A stretch of DNA of 64,000 bases, taken from contig NZ_BMMS01000030.1 of NCBI RefSeq assembly GCF_014646055.1, forward strand, positions 1 to 64,000. The letters run 5' to 3'. Source of the DNA: Wenjunlia tyrosinilytica (GTDB lineage Bacteria > Actinomycetota > Actinomycetes > Streptomycetales > Streptomycetaceae). Of this stretch, positions 51,493 to 60,843 are shown in pieces. Within the stretch, counting starts at the first letter, position 1. Each line of letters opens with the position of its first letter. The translations under genes and the position numbers were made by a program. The notes below the pieces were generated by a model that saw only the letters and a list, made by a program, of their open reading frames with translations, was not told where the DNA came from and made no database searches.

Positions 51493-54486
51493 TCAGGACG
51501 TGACCTCGAAGTCGCGGAAGTCCGCCTCCATGGTCTCGCCGGGGTAGAAGAGGTTGACCGCACTGGCCACCATCCCGGCATCACCGGTACCGGATGCCGA
51601 CGGCACCTCGGCGGTGCCGACCTTCGTCCACGTCCGTCCGTCCTTACTGGCGTACGCCGTGTAGGTGGCGCCGTCGCGGGTCAGCCTCAGATGGGCCGGG
51701 TGGTAGGTGGCGCCGCCGCCGGCCCAGGTGTCGAGCCGTCCGTCGCCATTGCTGTCGGTCATGAACTCCAGGCCGTACTTGTTCGTCATGACCAGCACCG
51801 CGTAGCCGCCCTTCTCCGGTGCGGTGAGGTCGTTGGCCACGGCGATCCCGGCCTTGCCGGCGGGGGTGATGCCCTCCTGGGAGGCCACCTCGGCCTGCAC
51901 GGTGGCCTTGGGACCGGCCACGTCGTCGAGGTAGACGGCGCCCTTCTCGTCCTGCCCGCCGGACAGGTCCCGCCCGCCGGCCCAGATAGCGATCTGGTCA
52001 CCGGCCTGGCCGTACTTGGCGTCGGTGGTGGCTGTTGTCCTGTAGGGCGCCTTGACACTGCCCGGGACGGCCTTCACCTGCGCCTGGACAGTGTCCGAGA
52101 CCTCCTTGCCGTAGTCGTACGTCACCTCGGCCGTGATGTCGTGGCTGCCCCACCGGGCCTGCTCCGCCGGAGTCACCGTCCAGTCGGTGGTCAGGGCTGC
52201 GCCGTTCTTGAGCCTGCGTGCGGTGGCCGCGGTGGTGGCCTCGGCGGTCCAGCCGTCGGGCACCTTCAGGGCCGCCTTGACGCCCAGGATCGGCCGGTCG
52301 CCCCAGTTGGCCGCCGTGGTGGTGACCTTGAACGGGGTACCGCTGCCGGTGGACGGGGAGTCCGGGCTTATCACGATGCCCGCGGCCGGCACGTCGTGGC
52401 GCTCGAGCGCCCGAACGGCCTTGCCGGCGCCCTTGGCCTTGAGGTTGACGAACGCCGGGGTGACGCCGAGCTGCGCCCCGTATCCGGTGAGCGTCGTGGG
52501 GCCGTGGATCACGGTTCCGTGGTTGACGTCGTACCAGGCGCCGGCGGGCAGGTAGACCGTGCGGGAGGCCTTGTCGGTGAGGTTGGGAGCGGCGAGCACG
52601 GCCGGGCCGAGCATCCACTCGTCGCCGACGGTGTAGCTCTTCCGGTCCTTCGGGTAGTCGAAGAACAGTGGGCGCATGATCGGGTCGCCGGTGGCCACCG
52701 TGTGCTGGACCTGGTCCCAGATGTAGGGGGCGAGCCGCTCGTGGGCCTTGATCGCCTTTTGGTAGAGGTCGATGGTCTCCTGGTCGTAGACGACTTTCTG
52801 GCCGGTGGTCACATCGTTGGTGTCCACCGGGGACGTCGAGGAGTACATCAGCGGCATCAGCGAGGCCGACTGGGCCCAGCGCACCAGCACACCCTTGGAC
52901 GGGGCGGGGTGGCTGCCGGAGCCGCCGATCATGTCGGACTCGACGAACGGGTAGCCGATGGTGGAGATCGCGAGGTTCTGGGTAACGGAAGCGCGCAGGG
53001 ACTCCCAGTTGGTGCCCTTGTCCACCTGCCGGGTGACGAAGCCGGCCCTGTGTCCCGTCTCGCCCCAGTGCACCCGGATGCCCGAGCCCTGAAGGTCGAA
53101 CTCATCGGCGAGCTGCGCGCCGAGCCTCTGGTAGTCCGCGGCCTGGTGGCCGCTGTGCGGGGCGCAGGCGTCGTCGAAGAAGCGGGTGTCGAACTTCAGC
53201 CCGTCGATCTCGTTGTCGCTCATGAGCTTCTTGAGGTTGCCCACGTACCAGGCCTTGGCGTCCGGGTTCGCCAGGTCGATGATCCCGGCATCGCCGTTCC
53301 ACCAGGTGACTTTGCACGGCTTGCTCGTGTCCTTGGCGTCCTTGAGCAGGTACCCGTGGTCGACCGCGTACTGGTAGTTGTCGGAGTCCAGGTTGATCCA
53401 CAAGGTGACCCAGATGCCGAAGTCGAACCCCATCTTGTGGATCTTGGCGGACATGCCCTTGGGGTCGGGGAAGGTCTTCTTGTCGAAGGTCAGGTTCCCG
53501 TACCCGGACTCCCACTTGTCGTCGAGCTGGATGGTGTGCCCGTCCACGCCGTTCTTGTGGAGGTCGGTGGCGTAGTCGAGGAGCTTGTCCTGGTCGACAT
53601 TGGTGTAGAACTGCGCCCACGAGTTCCACAGCGGCTTGGCGTACTGCTCGTAGGTGGCGTCGCTCTTGCCCGGCTTGCCGACGACGCCGACGTAGTCACG
53701 GTAGACCTCCAGCGGCGTGGACTCGACGAACACCGTCGCCTTGTAGGTGTCCGCGGACTCGACCGTGAAGCGGCCCAGGCCGTCCTTGTGCCCGTTGATG
53801 GAGACATCCATCGTCCTGCCGGTGTCGACGCGCAGACCGGTCGCGCTGGAGGTGTACCAGAACGGGTCGACCATGTGGTACGAGGACGGGCCGAACGCCT
53901 CGTCCTTGACCTCGCCGCTGTCGAGCGGCCACGGCTGGTCGGTACCGGGGCCTCCCTGCGGGGTCAGCGCCTCACCGTGCCCGTACCAGTGGCCCGCCGA
54001 CGAGAGGTCGTAGGCGAGGCCGAGTCGGTCGGGGCTACCGCCTTCGACGTCCCAGTTCAGTTGGTAGCGGTCGGCCTTGGGCGTCAGGTGCGCGATGACG
54101 GTGGCACCGTCGAGCGTGGTGTCGGCGGTGAGGTTGAGGACACCCTTCTTCCATGACCAGTCGGTGACCTTTGCGGCGTGCTGCCAGCTCCCGCCGGACC
54201 TGAATCGCAGTCCGCCGGTGTCCCCAACGGCGGTGCCGAGCAGGGGCTTGCCGTCGCGAGAGGTGGTCAGTGCCAGCTTGTCGGTGGCGACATCGACCGT
54301 GTATCCGGGCGCCTCCTTCGTGGCGGGGACGGACACGGCGACGCCGTCCCCGCGCCGGGTCACCTTGATCCCGTCCGCCGAGTCGGCCTGGGCGGAGGGG
54401 GTGAGGACGGCGGAGACGGTGGGTACGAGCGCCAGGGCCAGCGCGGCGGCCAGGAGCCTGACGCGCCTGGGTGTGTGTGGGTGCAC
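51493..54486 (-). CDS. Secreted GH31 glycosidase with C-terminal lectin-like module
   Basis: 997 residues from GTG 54486 (GAGGA six bases upstream). Signal peptide (RLLAAALALALVPTVSAVLT). GH31 barrel: WNSWAQFYTNVDQDKLLDYA near 290, HTIQLDDKWESGYG near 318, the nucleophile Asp in EIDGLKFDTRFFDDAC near 425-440, and RWAQSASLMPLMYSS near 555. A beta-domain, a NEW3-like domain (about 715-800) and a lectin-like module (about 835-997) follow. The last module resembles that of the GH89 enzyme. GH31 covers alpha-glucosidases, alpha-xylosidases, alpha-galactosidases and alpha-N-acetylgalactosaminidases; its neighbours favour one of the last two. First gene of this leftward group. Confidence 0.9.
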   Translation of the reverse strand: MHPHTPRRVRLLAAALALALVPTVSAVLTPSAQADSADGIKVTRRGDGVAVSVPATKEAPGYTVDVATDKLALTTSRDGKPLLGTAVGDTGGLRFRSGGSWQHAAKVTDWSWKKGVLNLTADTTLDGATVIAHLTPKADRYQLNWDVEGGSPDRLGLAYDLSSAGHWYGHGEALTPQGGPGTDQPWPLDSGEVKDEAFGPSSYHMVDPFWYTSSATGLRVDTGRTMDVSINGHKDGLGRFTVESADTYKATVFVESTPLEVYRDYVGVVGKPGKSDATYEQYAKPLWNSWAQFYTNVDQDKLLDYATDLHKNGVDGHTIQLDDKWESGYGNLTFDKKTFPDPKGMSAKIHKMGFDFGIWVTLWINLDSDNYQYAVDHGYLLKDAKDTSKPCKVTWWNGDAGIIDLANPDAKAWYVGNLKKLMSDNEIDGLKFDTRFFDDACAPHSGHQAADYQRLGAQLADEFDLQGSGIRVHWGETGHRAGFVTRQVDKGTNWESLRASVTQNLAISTIGYPFVESDMIGGSGSHPAPSKGVLVRWAQSASLMPLMYSSTSPVDTNDVTTGQKVVYDQETIDLYQKAIKAHERLAPYIWDQVQHTVATGDPIMRPLFFDYPKDRKSYTVGDEWMLGPAVLAAPNLTDKASRTVYLPAGAWYDVNHGTVIHGPTTLTGYGAQLGVTPAFVNLKAKGAGKAVRALERHDVPAAGIVISPDSPSTGSGTPFKVTTTAANWGDRPILGVKAALKVPDGWTAEATTAATARRLKNGAALTTDWTVTPAEQARWGSHDITAEVTYDYGKEVSDTVQAQVKAVPGSVKAPYRTTATTDAKYGQAGDQIAIWAGGRDLSGGQDEKGAVYLDDVAGPKATVQAEVASQEGITPAGKAGIAVANDLTAPEKGGYAVLVMTNKYGLEFMTDSNGDGRLDTWAGGGATYHPAHLRLTRDGATYTAYASKDGRTWTKVGTAEVPSASGTGDAGMVASAVNLFYPGETMEADFRDFEVTS

Positions 54487-54545
54487 TGCTCGTCCTCTAG
54501 TCGACGGGGTTTGTGATCTACCTGTGACACTGCTGCAAGATTCTG

Positions 54546-54577
54546 CTCATATTCCGGCGGTAGAAGTCATGTGTCAA
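54546..54577 (-). promoter_or_regulatory. Candidate promoter of the glycosidase group
   Basis: Leftward TTGACA (complement of 54572-54577) is followed 17-19 bases later by GAATAT/AATATG, about 60 bases upstream of the GH31 GTG, in a clearly AT-richer stretch (54520-54610). Consensus -35, weak -10. Confidence 0.4.
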
Positions 54578-54599
54578 CAGTTTAGATGCGCGAATTGGT

Positions 54600-55167
54600 G
54601 ATCGAGCAAGAGGGCCGCGTCAGCCACCCCTGGCTGAATTGCCAACGCACATAGGGATATTGCGCCATCAGTCACCCTCGTTCTGGCCACTTCCGACGGC
54701 CGGGCAGCCGTGAGGGGCGCCTTGATAGCTGTTGCGCGCATCAAGCATCTTTCGCGCAGAACGATGCACCCCATGGATGTCGGTGTTGCCGCACGGCGAC
54801 GGGAGCGACCCGGAACGTATCGGTACGGGCGAGGACGGTTGGCACACACCGCCCTCAGCGGCGCGCACTGGCAGGGGCGGGCGGGCAGTTCGTACACCGA
54901 CCACGACCGCCGGATCCCGACCGTGGCCACCACCTTGGACCGCCTGCGGCGCCGAGTTCGCCGACGACCATTGAGTGCCAGGCACTCAGCGCGGGTCCCG
55001 GTCCCCGATCGGCTCGGCGCCGCCGGACAGCCTCGGGGGAACGGCCCACCAGCGGGGCACTGACACCCCTGGCGAACGCCCGAAGCGGGGTCGCCCGCAG
55101 CGGCCCCCGTCGAGGAGCCGCGCCACCGCGGCTGACGTGGACGGAGCGGGGGAGGTGATCGAGCCAG
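54600..55167. other. Intergenic region, no gene seen
   Basis: Between the GH31 promoter and the metalloprotease terminator. Frames on both strands are short and unsupported; a leftward 119-codon frame ending at 54574 has no motif. No strong repeats other than the terminator. Confidence 0.45.
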
Positions 55168-55201
55168 GCGGCGCCGGCCCCCGGGAGGGGACCGGCGCCG
55201 C
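55168..55201 (-). terminator. Hairpin terminator after metalloprotease gene
   Basis: Arms GCGGCGCCGG and its complement with a 14-base GC-rich loop, 25 bases past the stop of the leftward metalloprotease. Confidence 0.75.
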
Positions 55202-55225
55202 TCGACGGACCGGGAGGCATCCGGG

Positions 55226-56236
55226 TCAACCGCGTCCGGCGGACTGCTTGCGGTAGGCCTTGAAGAACTTGTCCATGCGCTTGACCTGGTACTTGGTGAA
55301 CTGCGTCATGCACGTGTCGTACGAGTAGTCCATGAAGTTGTGGATCGGGTCCTTGCCCGGCTCCGGGCAGGTGTCGCGGCCGGTCGGGCAGCCGGAGGCG
55401 GGGCTGGCCTCGCGGGGGGTGTCCCTGACGTAGTCGCCGATGGTGCAGCCGCCGTCGAAGGTGTGGAACAGGCCCATCCAGTGGCCGACCTCGTGCGTGG
55501 CGGTGTCGCCCTCGTTGAAGTTCGTCGACGTTCCGCCGGGCAGCGACTCGTCCAGCAGGACGACGCCGTCCATCTTCGGGTGGTCCTTGTAGTCGGTCGG
55601 GAAGGTCGCCCAGCCGAGGAGGCTGTCGAGCTTGGCGGTGTACACGTTGAGCGTGCCGGCGTTGCCCCTGTGGAGCTTGGTCTTCATGGCGCGCTCCTGC
55701 GGCGTCTCGTCGCGCAGTCCGTTGTACCAGGAGGCGTTGTCGGTGTAGTCGATCGCCTTGAGGACGAACGTGTACCGGGACTCGTAGTTGCCGGCGCCCT
55801 TGCCGCCGTAGCCGCCGTTGAGCACGGCCATCTGCTTCTCGACCTTGGCCTTGCTGAGCTTGCCCTTGTCCCCGTCGTGGATGACGTGGAAGTAGACCGG
55901 TATGGTCTCGCGGGCGTTGAGCCCCCCTGCCGCGGTGCCTGGGGCGCCGGAGCGGGTGAGCCGGCCCAGGTCCGCCTGGATGGCTCTGGTCTGCTTCGCG
56001 TTGAGCGTGTCCGGGTCGGCCTGGGGGCTGACTCCCGTCTTCACCCGGGCGTTGGCGTGCACCTGGCCGCCCGTCGGGCACAGGTGCGAACCCTTGGCGG
56101 CAACCTTGGCGAACGAGCCGGAGGTGCCGCCGAATGGGCTGCCGAGGACCGGAGTCAGCGTCAGGGCCCCGGCAACGAACGCCACGGAGAGGTACCTGCT
56201 GCGATAGCGCGGACTGTGGACGGCGCGATGTCTCAT
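55226..56236 (-). CDS. Secreted M43 (pappalysin-like) zinc metalloprotease
   Basis: 336 residues from ATG 56236, with AAGGAG five bases upstream. An N-terminal signal sequence (YLSVAFVAGALTLTPVLG) precedes a pro-region and a catalytic domain starting near ETIPVYFHVIHDG. The extended zinc motif HEVGHWMGLFH near 238-248 gives three His ligands plus the catalytic Glu, and NFMDYSYDTCM near 305 is the Met-turn, both diagnostic of M43 metzincins. Several Cys residues (GGCTIGDYV, SGCPTGRDTCPE) suggest disulfides. It acts outside the cell. Downstream of it in the same direction, but with its own terminator, is the glycosidase group, so glycoprotein breakdown may combine both. Confidence 0.92.
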   Translation of the reverse strand: MRHRAVHSPRYRSRYLSVAFVAGALTLTPVLGSPFGGTSGSFAKVAAKGSHLCPTGGQVHANARVKTGVSPQADPDTLNAKQTRAIQADLGRLTRSGAPGTAAGGLNARETIPVYFHVIHDGDKGKLSKAKVEKQMAVLNGGYGGKGAGNYESRYTFVLKAIDYTDNASWYNGLRDETPQERAMKTKLHRGNAGTLNVYTAKLDSLLGWATFPTDYKDHPKMDGVVLLDESLPGGTSTNFNEGDTATHEVGHWMGLFHTFDGGCTIGDYVRDTPREASPASGCPTGRDTCPEPGKDPIHNFMDYSYDTCMTQFTKYQVKRMDKFFKAYRKQSAGRG

Positions 56237-56829
56237 CTGCTCTCCTTGATCGGACCGACGGGCCACGGGAGGCACGCGCGCACAGCCGCGGCGGAGCCGT
56301 TCCCGTGGGCCGGACCGCCGCCGCTCCTGATGGGCCCGCTGCACGCCCACGCGAGGGAATACGCAGAAATCGCGGACTCGGTTGTCATGACCCTGAAAAA
56401 TTTGCCACTGGCTGAGCGCATGAGCCTCCACCTGGCGGAGCCTCAGTTGACGCGTTCGGCGCTCCCGCCCCCTGCCGGGCGCGGCAGACCGCCGCCGCTC
56501 CTTGCCGAGGGGGTGGGCAAGTCGCACGCGAAAGGCTTCACCTCGTTCGCCGGACTGATCCTGGTGATCCTCGATGGGTGCCTTCCTCCGTCTGCTCGAC
56601 CGGAACGGCGCCGGCAGGACGCCGGCCCGCGACGCTGGTGATGGCGTGGCCGGAACCCTCCCCGGTCGATGGCAATCGCTGCGCTCGTGCGCACCGCCAC
56701 CCCTTCCTGCCGACTCCAGTAGCCCGGGTCAGCCGTAAATCGCTGGCGCGGCATCCAGCCGCGGTGGATGATCCGCATGGGGTCCGGGGCCGCCGCGAGC
56801 CTTCTCCTCCTGTTTGAGAGGGAGTTGTG
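56237..56829. other. Divergent promoter region, no gene seen
   Basis: About 590 bases between the leftward metalloprotease and the rightward carboxylesterase. The metalloprotease side is AT-richer at 56385-56410 (CCTGAAAAATTTGCC). A leftward frame at about 56450-56780 is Arg/Gly-rich with no motif. No operator-like dyad stands out. Confidence 0.45.
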
Positions 56830-58368
56830 ATGACTGTTGCCGAGTCCGAGCCGTCCGGGTCCCGGCCCGAAGTCCGCGCGGCGGCCGGGAGGCTGCGCGG
56901 CGGCTGGGAGGCGGGTGTGGCGGTCTTCCGCGGCATCCCGTTCGCCGAACCCCCGGTCGGCGAGCTGCGCTTCGCCGCGCCGCGACCGGTACGGGGCTGG
57001 AGCGGCGTGCGGCAGGCCCTCTCGTTCGGCCCGCCGCCCCCGCAGGGCGGGCATTTCGGCATGGACGCGCTGTCGCAGGACGCGGCGGGCGACGACTGGC
57101 TGACGGTCAACGTCTGGTCGCCCGAGCCCGACCCGGGCGCGGGGCTGCCGGTGATGGTGTGGATCCAGGGCGGCGCCTACGTGATCGGCATGTCCGGCCT
57201 GCCCGAGTACGACGGTGGTCGGCTCGCGCGGGACGGTGGCGTGGTCGTGGTGACGTTCAACTACCGCGTGGGTATCGAGGGCTTCGCGCAGATCGAGGGG
57301 GCTCCTGCCAACCGGGGTCTGCTCGACCAGGTGGCCGCGCTCGAGTGGGTGCGCGAGAACATCCGGGCCTTCGGCGGCGACCCTGGGCGGGTCGCGGTTT
57401 TCGGCCAGTCGGCGGGTGGGGGATCGGTCGCCGCGCTGCTGGCGATGGAGCGTACGGCCGGGCTCTTCCGCCGGGCCGTCGCGCAGAGTGCGCCGGGCAC
57501 CTTCTTCTCGCCGGAGCTTGCCGCGGACATCGCTGCCGCCTGCGCCGCCGAGCTGGGGCTGCGGCCCACGGTGGCCGACCTGTCCAGCGTTGCCCCGCGC
57601 CGGCTGTCCGCCGCCGCTGACAGGGTCGGCGCCGAGATGGAGCAGTGGGCGCAACGCTGGGGCCTGCCCGCGCACAGGACGATCCCCTTCTCGCCCGTCG
57701 TCGACGGCGAGGTCCTGGCCGTGACACCCTGGCAGGCCCTGACCGACGGCGCCGGCCGCGACATCGAACTCCTCGTCGGCCACACCCGCGACGAGCAGCG
57801 CCTGTTCACCGCCCTCGACGGTATGCTCGGCCAGGTGAGCGAGGAGCAGGCGGGCAACGCCCTCGATGTCTTCGCACCCGGCCCGGACGGCGCGCGCCGC
57901 TACCGCGACGCCTTCCCCGCGGCGGGCCCGGAGGAGCTGTACGAACTGGTCCATTCCGACTGGCTGTTCCGCATGCCGTCGCTCCACCTCGCCGAGGCCC
58001 AGACGGCTGCCGGCGGCCGAGCGCACCTCTACGAGCTGGCCTGGCCGGCCCCGGGCATGGGCGGCGCCCTCGGCGCCTGCCACGGCCTCGACGTGCCACT
58101 GGTCTTCGGCAACCTCGACCGCGGCCAGGCTGCCATGCTGATCGGTGAAACACCCTCCCCGCAGGCAGAGGCCCTGTCCGCCCGGATGCGCGCCGCATGG
58201 GCTTCGTTCGCCGCCCACGGTGACCCCGGCTGGCCCGCGTACGACACCGATCAGCGCCTCGTTCAGCGCTTCGACACCCGGTCGGCTGTCGCCGCCTACC
58301 CGGAAGAGCCCTCGCGCCTGATCTGGCAGAGCCACACCTTCCCCGTGCTGCCGCTGATCAGCCGGTAG
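56830..58368 (+). CDS. Type B carboxylesterase
   Basis: 512 residues, alpha/beta hydrolase of the carboxylesterase/para-nitrobenzyl esterase family. FRGIPFAEPPVGELRFAAP near 35-55, VMVWIQGGAYVIGMSG (oxyanion region) near 107, nucleophile Ser in VAVFGQSAGGGSVAALL near 195, an acidic residue region near 320 and His in GACHGLDVPLVFG near 415 are intact. It hydrolyses carboxylic esters; substrate unknown. ATG 56830 follows AGGGAG at five bases. No signal peptide, so cytosolic. Appears monocistronic. Confidence 0.93.
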   Translation: MTVAESEPSGSRPEVRAAAGRLRGGWEAGVAVFRGIPFAEPPVGELRFAAPRPVRGWSGVRQALSFGPPPPQGGHFGMDALSQDAAGDDWLTVNVWSPEPDPGAGLPVMVWIQGGAYVIGMSGLPEYDGGRLARDGGVVVVTFNYRVGIEGFAQIEGAPANRGLLDQVAALEWVRENIRAFGGDPGRVAVFGQSAGGGSVAALLAMERTAGLFRRAVAQSAPGTFFSPELAADIAAACAAELGLRPTVADLSSVAPRRLSAAADRVGAEMEQWAQRWGLPAHRTIPFSPVVDGEVLAVTPWQALTDGAGRDIELLVGHTRDEQRLFTALDGMLGQVSEEQAGNALDVFAPGPDGARRYRDAFPAAGPEELYELVHSDWLFRMPSLHLAEAQTAAGGRAHLYELAWPAPGMGGALGACHGLDVPLVFGNLDRGQAAMLIGETPSPQAEALSARMRAAWASFAAHGDPGWPAYDTDQRLVQRFDTRSAVAAYPEEPSRLIWQSHTFPVLPLISR

Positions 58369-58815
58369 CGCCGACCGACCCGGCCGGGCGGGGCCACTGG
58401 TCCTGTCCGAGTGAGGACTCGGGGAATGCCTTGGCAGCGTTGGCGCAGCGGATCGCGGCGCGTTCGCTGATGCCGCAGACGGTGGCCAGATGGCGTCCAG
58501 GAGGGTCTCGACGCGGTCCCACAGCCGCTGTGGGCCGGCTTGCTGTACCTCCCAGGCGTGCCGTGCGGGGTGATGGTGGGCGGCGGAGCCGGTTCCCGCG
58601 GCCGCAGCGCGGGGCACGGCTGCGTGGGCGTGCGGGAAGGGCCCCGGCCCCTTCCCGCACGTTGAAGTCGCGTGCCTGGCCATTGTCGCCCGGCGTCCCG
58701 GTCTTGAGTTCCGCGGCCTGACGGTGGGACGGCTGGACCGCGGTTGGGCCCGCTCGCGTTGTCCGATGCCGAGCGGACGGTGTTGCAGGGGTGCACGCGT
58801 CGTCGCCGTTCCGGC
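58369..58815. other. Region of decayed sequence
   Basis: No intact gene. A leftward stretch near 58480-58560 (HAWEVQQAGPQRLWDRVETL) resembles the C-terminal end of actinobacterial SAM methyltransferases of the kind found with small peptide loci, but it is short and unaccompanied. The hairpin GGGAAGGGGCCGGGGCCCTTCCC-like sequence lies near 58637-58660. Confidence 0.35.
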
Positions 58816-59035
58816 TCAGGAAGCGGACAGTTCCGCTCTGACCTGGCGTGCCGCGGTGACGAGGTTGTCGAGGGACGCGCGTGTTCCGGGCCACCCGCGT
58901 GTCTTGAGGCCGCAGTCGGGGTTGACCCACAGGCGCTCGGCGGGGATGGCTTCAAGTCCCTTGCGGAGCAGGGCGGCCGCTTCGGCGGCGTGCGGGACGC
59001 GCGGCGAGTGGATGTCGTACACGCCGGGGCCGGCC
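58816..59035 (-). pseudogene. metE C-terminal remnant
   Basis: About 71 codons read [13 protein letters not shown], then [18 protein letters not shown] and end at a TGA. This is the near-invariant C-terminus of cobalamin-independent methionine synthase MetE, including the zinc-binding Cys in NPDCGLKTR. Upstream sequence (beyond 59040) no longer resembles MetE, so about 90% of the gene is missing. Confidence 0.85.
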
Positions 59036-59299
59036 TCGCGCGGGTCCGTGACACACCTGTCCACCGGGTAGTCAGGCCGACCCGCCCTCGAGGTCACCGG
59101 ATGTCCGCGCACGATCGGTCGCGCACGGGCAACGGGCCGCCGTCCACCATCCGGGCGGTGACATGGGACACGCACGACCCACGCAGGGGAGGGAGGCGGA
59201 AGGGCGCGCAAGAGCCACCACCGGCTGGTCCACGTCCTGCGAGGCAACGGGTCCATCAGTTCCGCCGTGCCACCGGGCCGCCGGGCCACCTCAACTCCG

Positions 59300-59385
59300 G
59301 CCGTATGGTGGAACCCCCCGCCGGTCTTGCGCCCGACCATCCCCGCCTCGACCATCCGCTGGTGACCGACACGAACGGCGTGAGC
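59300..59385 (-). pseudogene. Possible hydroxyacyl-CoA dehydrogenase C-terminal scrap
   Basis: The leftward frame reads [20 protein letters not shown], like the GRKTGRGFY end of 3-hydroxyacyl-CoA dehydrogenases. Only about 25 residues are recognisable. It adds to the evidence that 58.4-59.5 kb is a patchwork of degraded genes. Confidence 0.4.
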
Positions 59386-59513
59386 GCCCGACTGGCCCGG
59401 AACAGGCCGAACTTGGTCGGGTACGGCGGGGTCGCCGGATCGCACGCGGTCGCACTGTCCGGGTTGCCGGTCGCGCGAACTCGGCGTGGAACGCCTTACC
59501 GCGGGGCTCGCGC

Positions 59514-60038
59514 TCAGGGGGTGCCGAAGGACCCGCCGCCCACGGCCGGTGCGAGGTTTCCGAGCAGAGCATGCGCGAAGCAACGGTGGATCTGCTCGTT
59601 GGAGGCACCGGAGACTTCCCGGATGTACTCGACGTGGTCGACGTAGCAGCCGCGGACCGACTCGCCGATCATGGGTTCGCCCGCGCTGCAGACGGCATGC
59701 ATGAGGACCATCAGGGCATCCCGCTCGCCGCCGGCCGCGTCGTACGCCGTCGCCAGGGCTCGCAGGGTCCGCTCGGGATCAGCGCCCTCCATAGTGGCGG
59801 CCGCCACTGCGACTGCCTCCCGCAGACGCGCCGAGCAGTGGTCGATCAGAGCAGCGAACAGCGTTTCCTTGTTGGGGAACAGCCGGTAAAGGTAGGACTG
59901 GGAGATACCGGCGGCCTGCGCCACGTCACTGGTGGACGTGCCGTAGTACCCGCGTTCGGCGAAGGCCTTGACCGCCGTGAGCATCACGGTGGCGCGGTGT
60001 TTTTCCGCGGTGGAACGCTGACGCATGTTCGCAGTCAT
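59514..60038 (-). CDS. TetR-family transcriptional regulator
   Basis: 174 residues. The N-terminal helix-turn-helix is intact: [30 protein letters not shown] then [19 protein letters not shown], about 14-62. The ligand-binding half includes [20 protein letters not shown]. TetR proteins usually repress nearby genes and release DNA on binding a small molecule. Start ATG 60038 lacks a good ribosome site; ATG 60026 (MRQRS) is an alternative. It lies 113 bases downstream of the PadR gene on the same strand and may regulate the redox operon or an unseen transporter. Confidence 0.9.
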   Translation of the reverse strand: MTANMRQRSTAEKHRATVMLTAVKAFAERGYYGTSTSDVAQAAGISQSYLYRLFPNKETLFAALIDHCSARLREAVAVAAATMEGADPERTLRALATAYDAAGGERDALMVLMHAVCSAGEPMIGESVRGCYVDHVEYIREVSGASNEQIHRCFAHALLGNLAPAVGGGSFGTP

Positions 60039-60151
60039 GGATGGACCAAGCCCCCTCTCGCCCCTGGGCACTCGACGGAACGGGCTCGCACGGCCTCACG
60101 GACCAGGCTCACCGTGCCGCCGGCGGGCCTGGCCTGCACAGCAGGCCGGCC

Positions 60152-60724
60152 TCATCCGCCGCTGAAGGCCGCGGCACGCTGTTCCAGTCTGTTCAGGGCC
60201 ATCTCACTCCAATGGAGGTTGTCCCTTTCGAAGGCCATGCCGCGCAGCAGTGTGAGGTAGGGGCCGATGCGCTCGCCGCCGGCGAAGTATTCGTCCTCCG
60301 TGCGCCCGTCCAGCAGGCGTTGCTGAAGACGCGTGTAGCGAGCCAGCTTGGCCGTGGCCCATTCCATGCGCTCGGCGATGGCGGATCGCACGGCCTCGAT
60401 GTCCCCGGCGTCGACGCTCTGTACCTTGACCATCAGCTCGTCCCTGATAGCCGTCGGCTTGCCCGGGGGTTCGGCCGTGTAGGCGCGCACCGCCTCCAAT
60501 CCGGCCGCGGTGAGGGAGAACAGCCGCTTGTTGGGGCGGCGCTCCTGCTCCACGACGCGGGCCGTGATGAGCCCGTCCCCCTCCATGCGCTCCAGTTCCC
60601 TGTAGAGCTGCTGGGGGGTGGCCATCCAGAAGTTGGCGACCGAGGCGTCGAAGCCCTTCGCGAGGTCGTAGCCGGACGCCTCGCCCTCCAGGAGAGCGGC
60701 CATCACCGCATTGCGTAGAGCCAT
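60152..60724 (-). CDS. PadR-family transcriptional regulator
   Basis: 190 residues. Winged helix at the N-terminus: MALRNAVMAALLEGEASGYD, then FWMATPQQLYRELERMEGDGLI and RPNKRLFSLTAAGLEAV; the C-terminal Vir-type helical domain follows (about 95-180). PadR proteins are mostly phenolic- or drug-responsive repressors that bind dyads in their own divergent promoter. Two dyads with a shared TTGACTA-like arm lie in the 119-base spacer to the NTF2-like gene, so it probably represses both itself and the redox operon. ATG 60724 follows GGGGG. Confidence 0.92.
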   Translation of the reverse strand: MALRNAVMAALLEGEASGYDLAKGFDASVANFWMATPQQLYRELERMEGDGLITARVVEQERRPNKRLFSLTAAGLEAVRAYTAEPPGKPTAIRDELMVKVQSVDAGDIEAVRSAIAERMEWATAKLARYTRLQQRLLDGRTEDEYFAGGERIGPYLTLLRGMAFERDNLHWSEMALNRLEQRAAAFSGG

Positions 60725-60744
60725 GCCCCCAGCCTAGCACTCAG

Positions 60745-60826
60745 TTGATTAGTCAAAAAACTGCCTAGGGTGTGGACATCTTATGCCGCCGCCCCTAATC
60801 TGCGATGCACCTATTCAACTCGTTGA
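60745..60826. promoter_or_regulatory. PadR-divergent operator region with two dyads
   Basis: TTGA-TTAG-TCAA at 60745-60756 and TCAAC-TC-GTTGA at 60815-60826, in the AT-rich spacer between padR and the NTF2-like gene. Both include TTGACTA (on opposite strands). The first sits 21 bases from padR, the second 18 bases before the downstream GTG, placements that would block both promoters. Confidence 0.55.
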
Positions 60827-60843
60827 CTACACGAGGTGATCTT

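Noticed and set aside
56443-58683. 746-codon leftward open frame opposite the carboxylesterase
   Set aside because: Antisense artefact of high GC; the esterase carries GQSAGGGS and full family length on the other strand.
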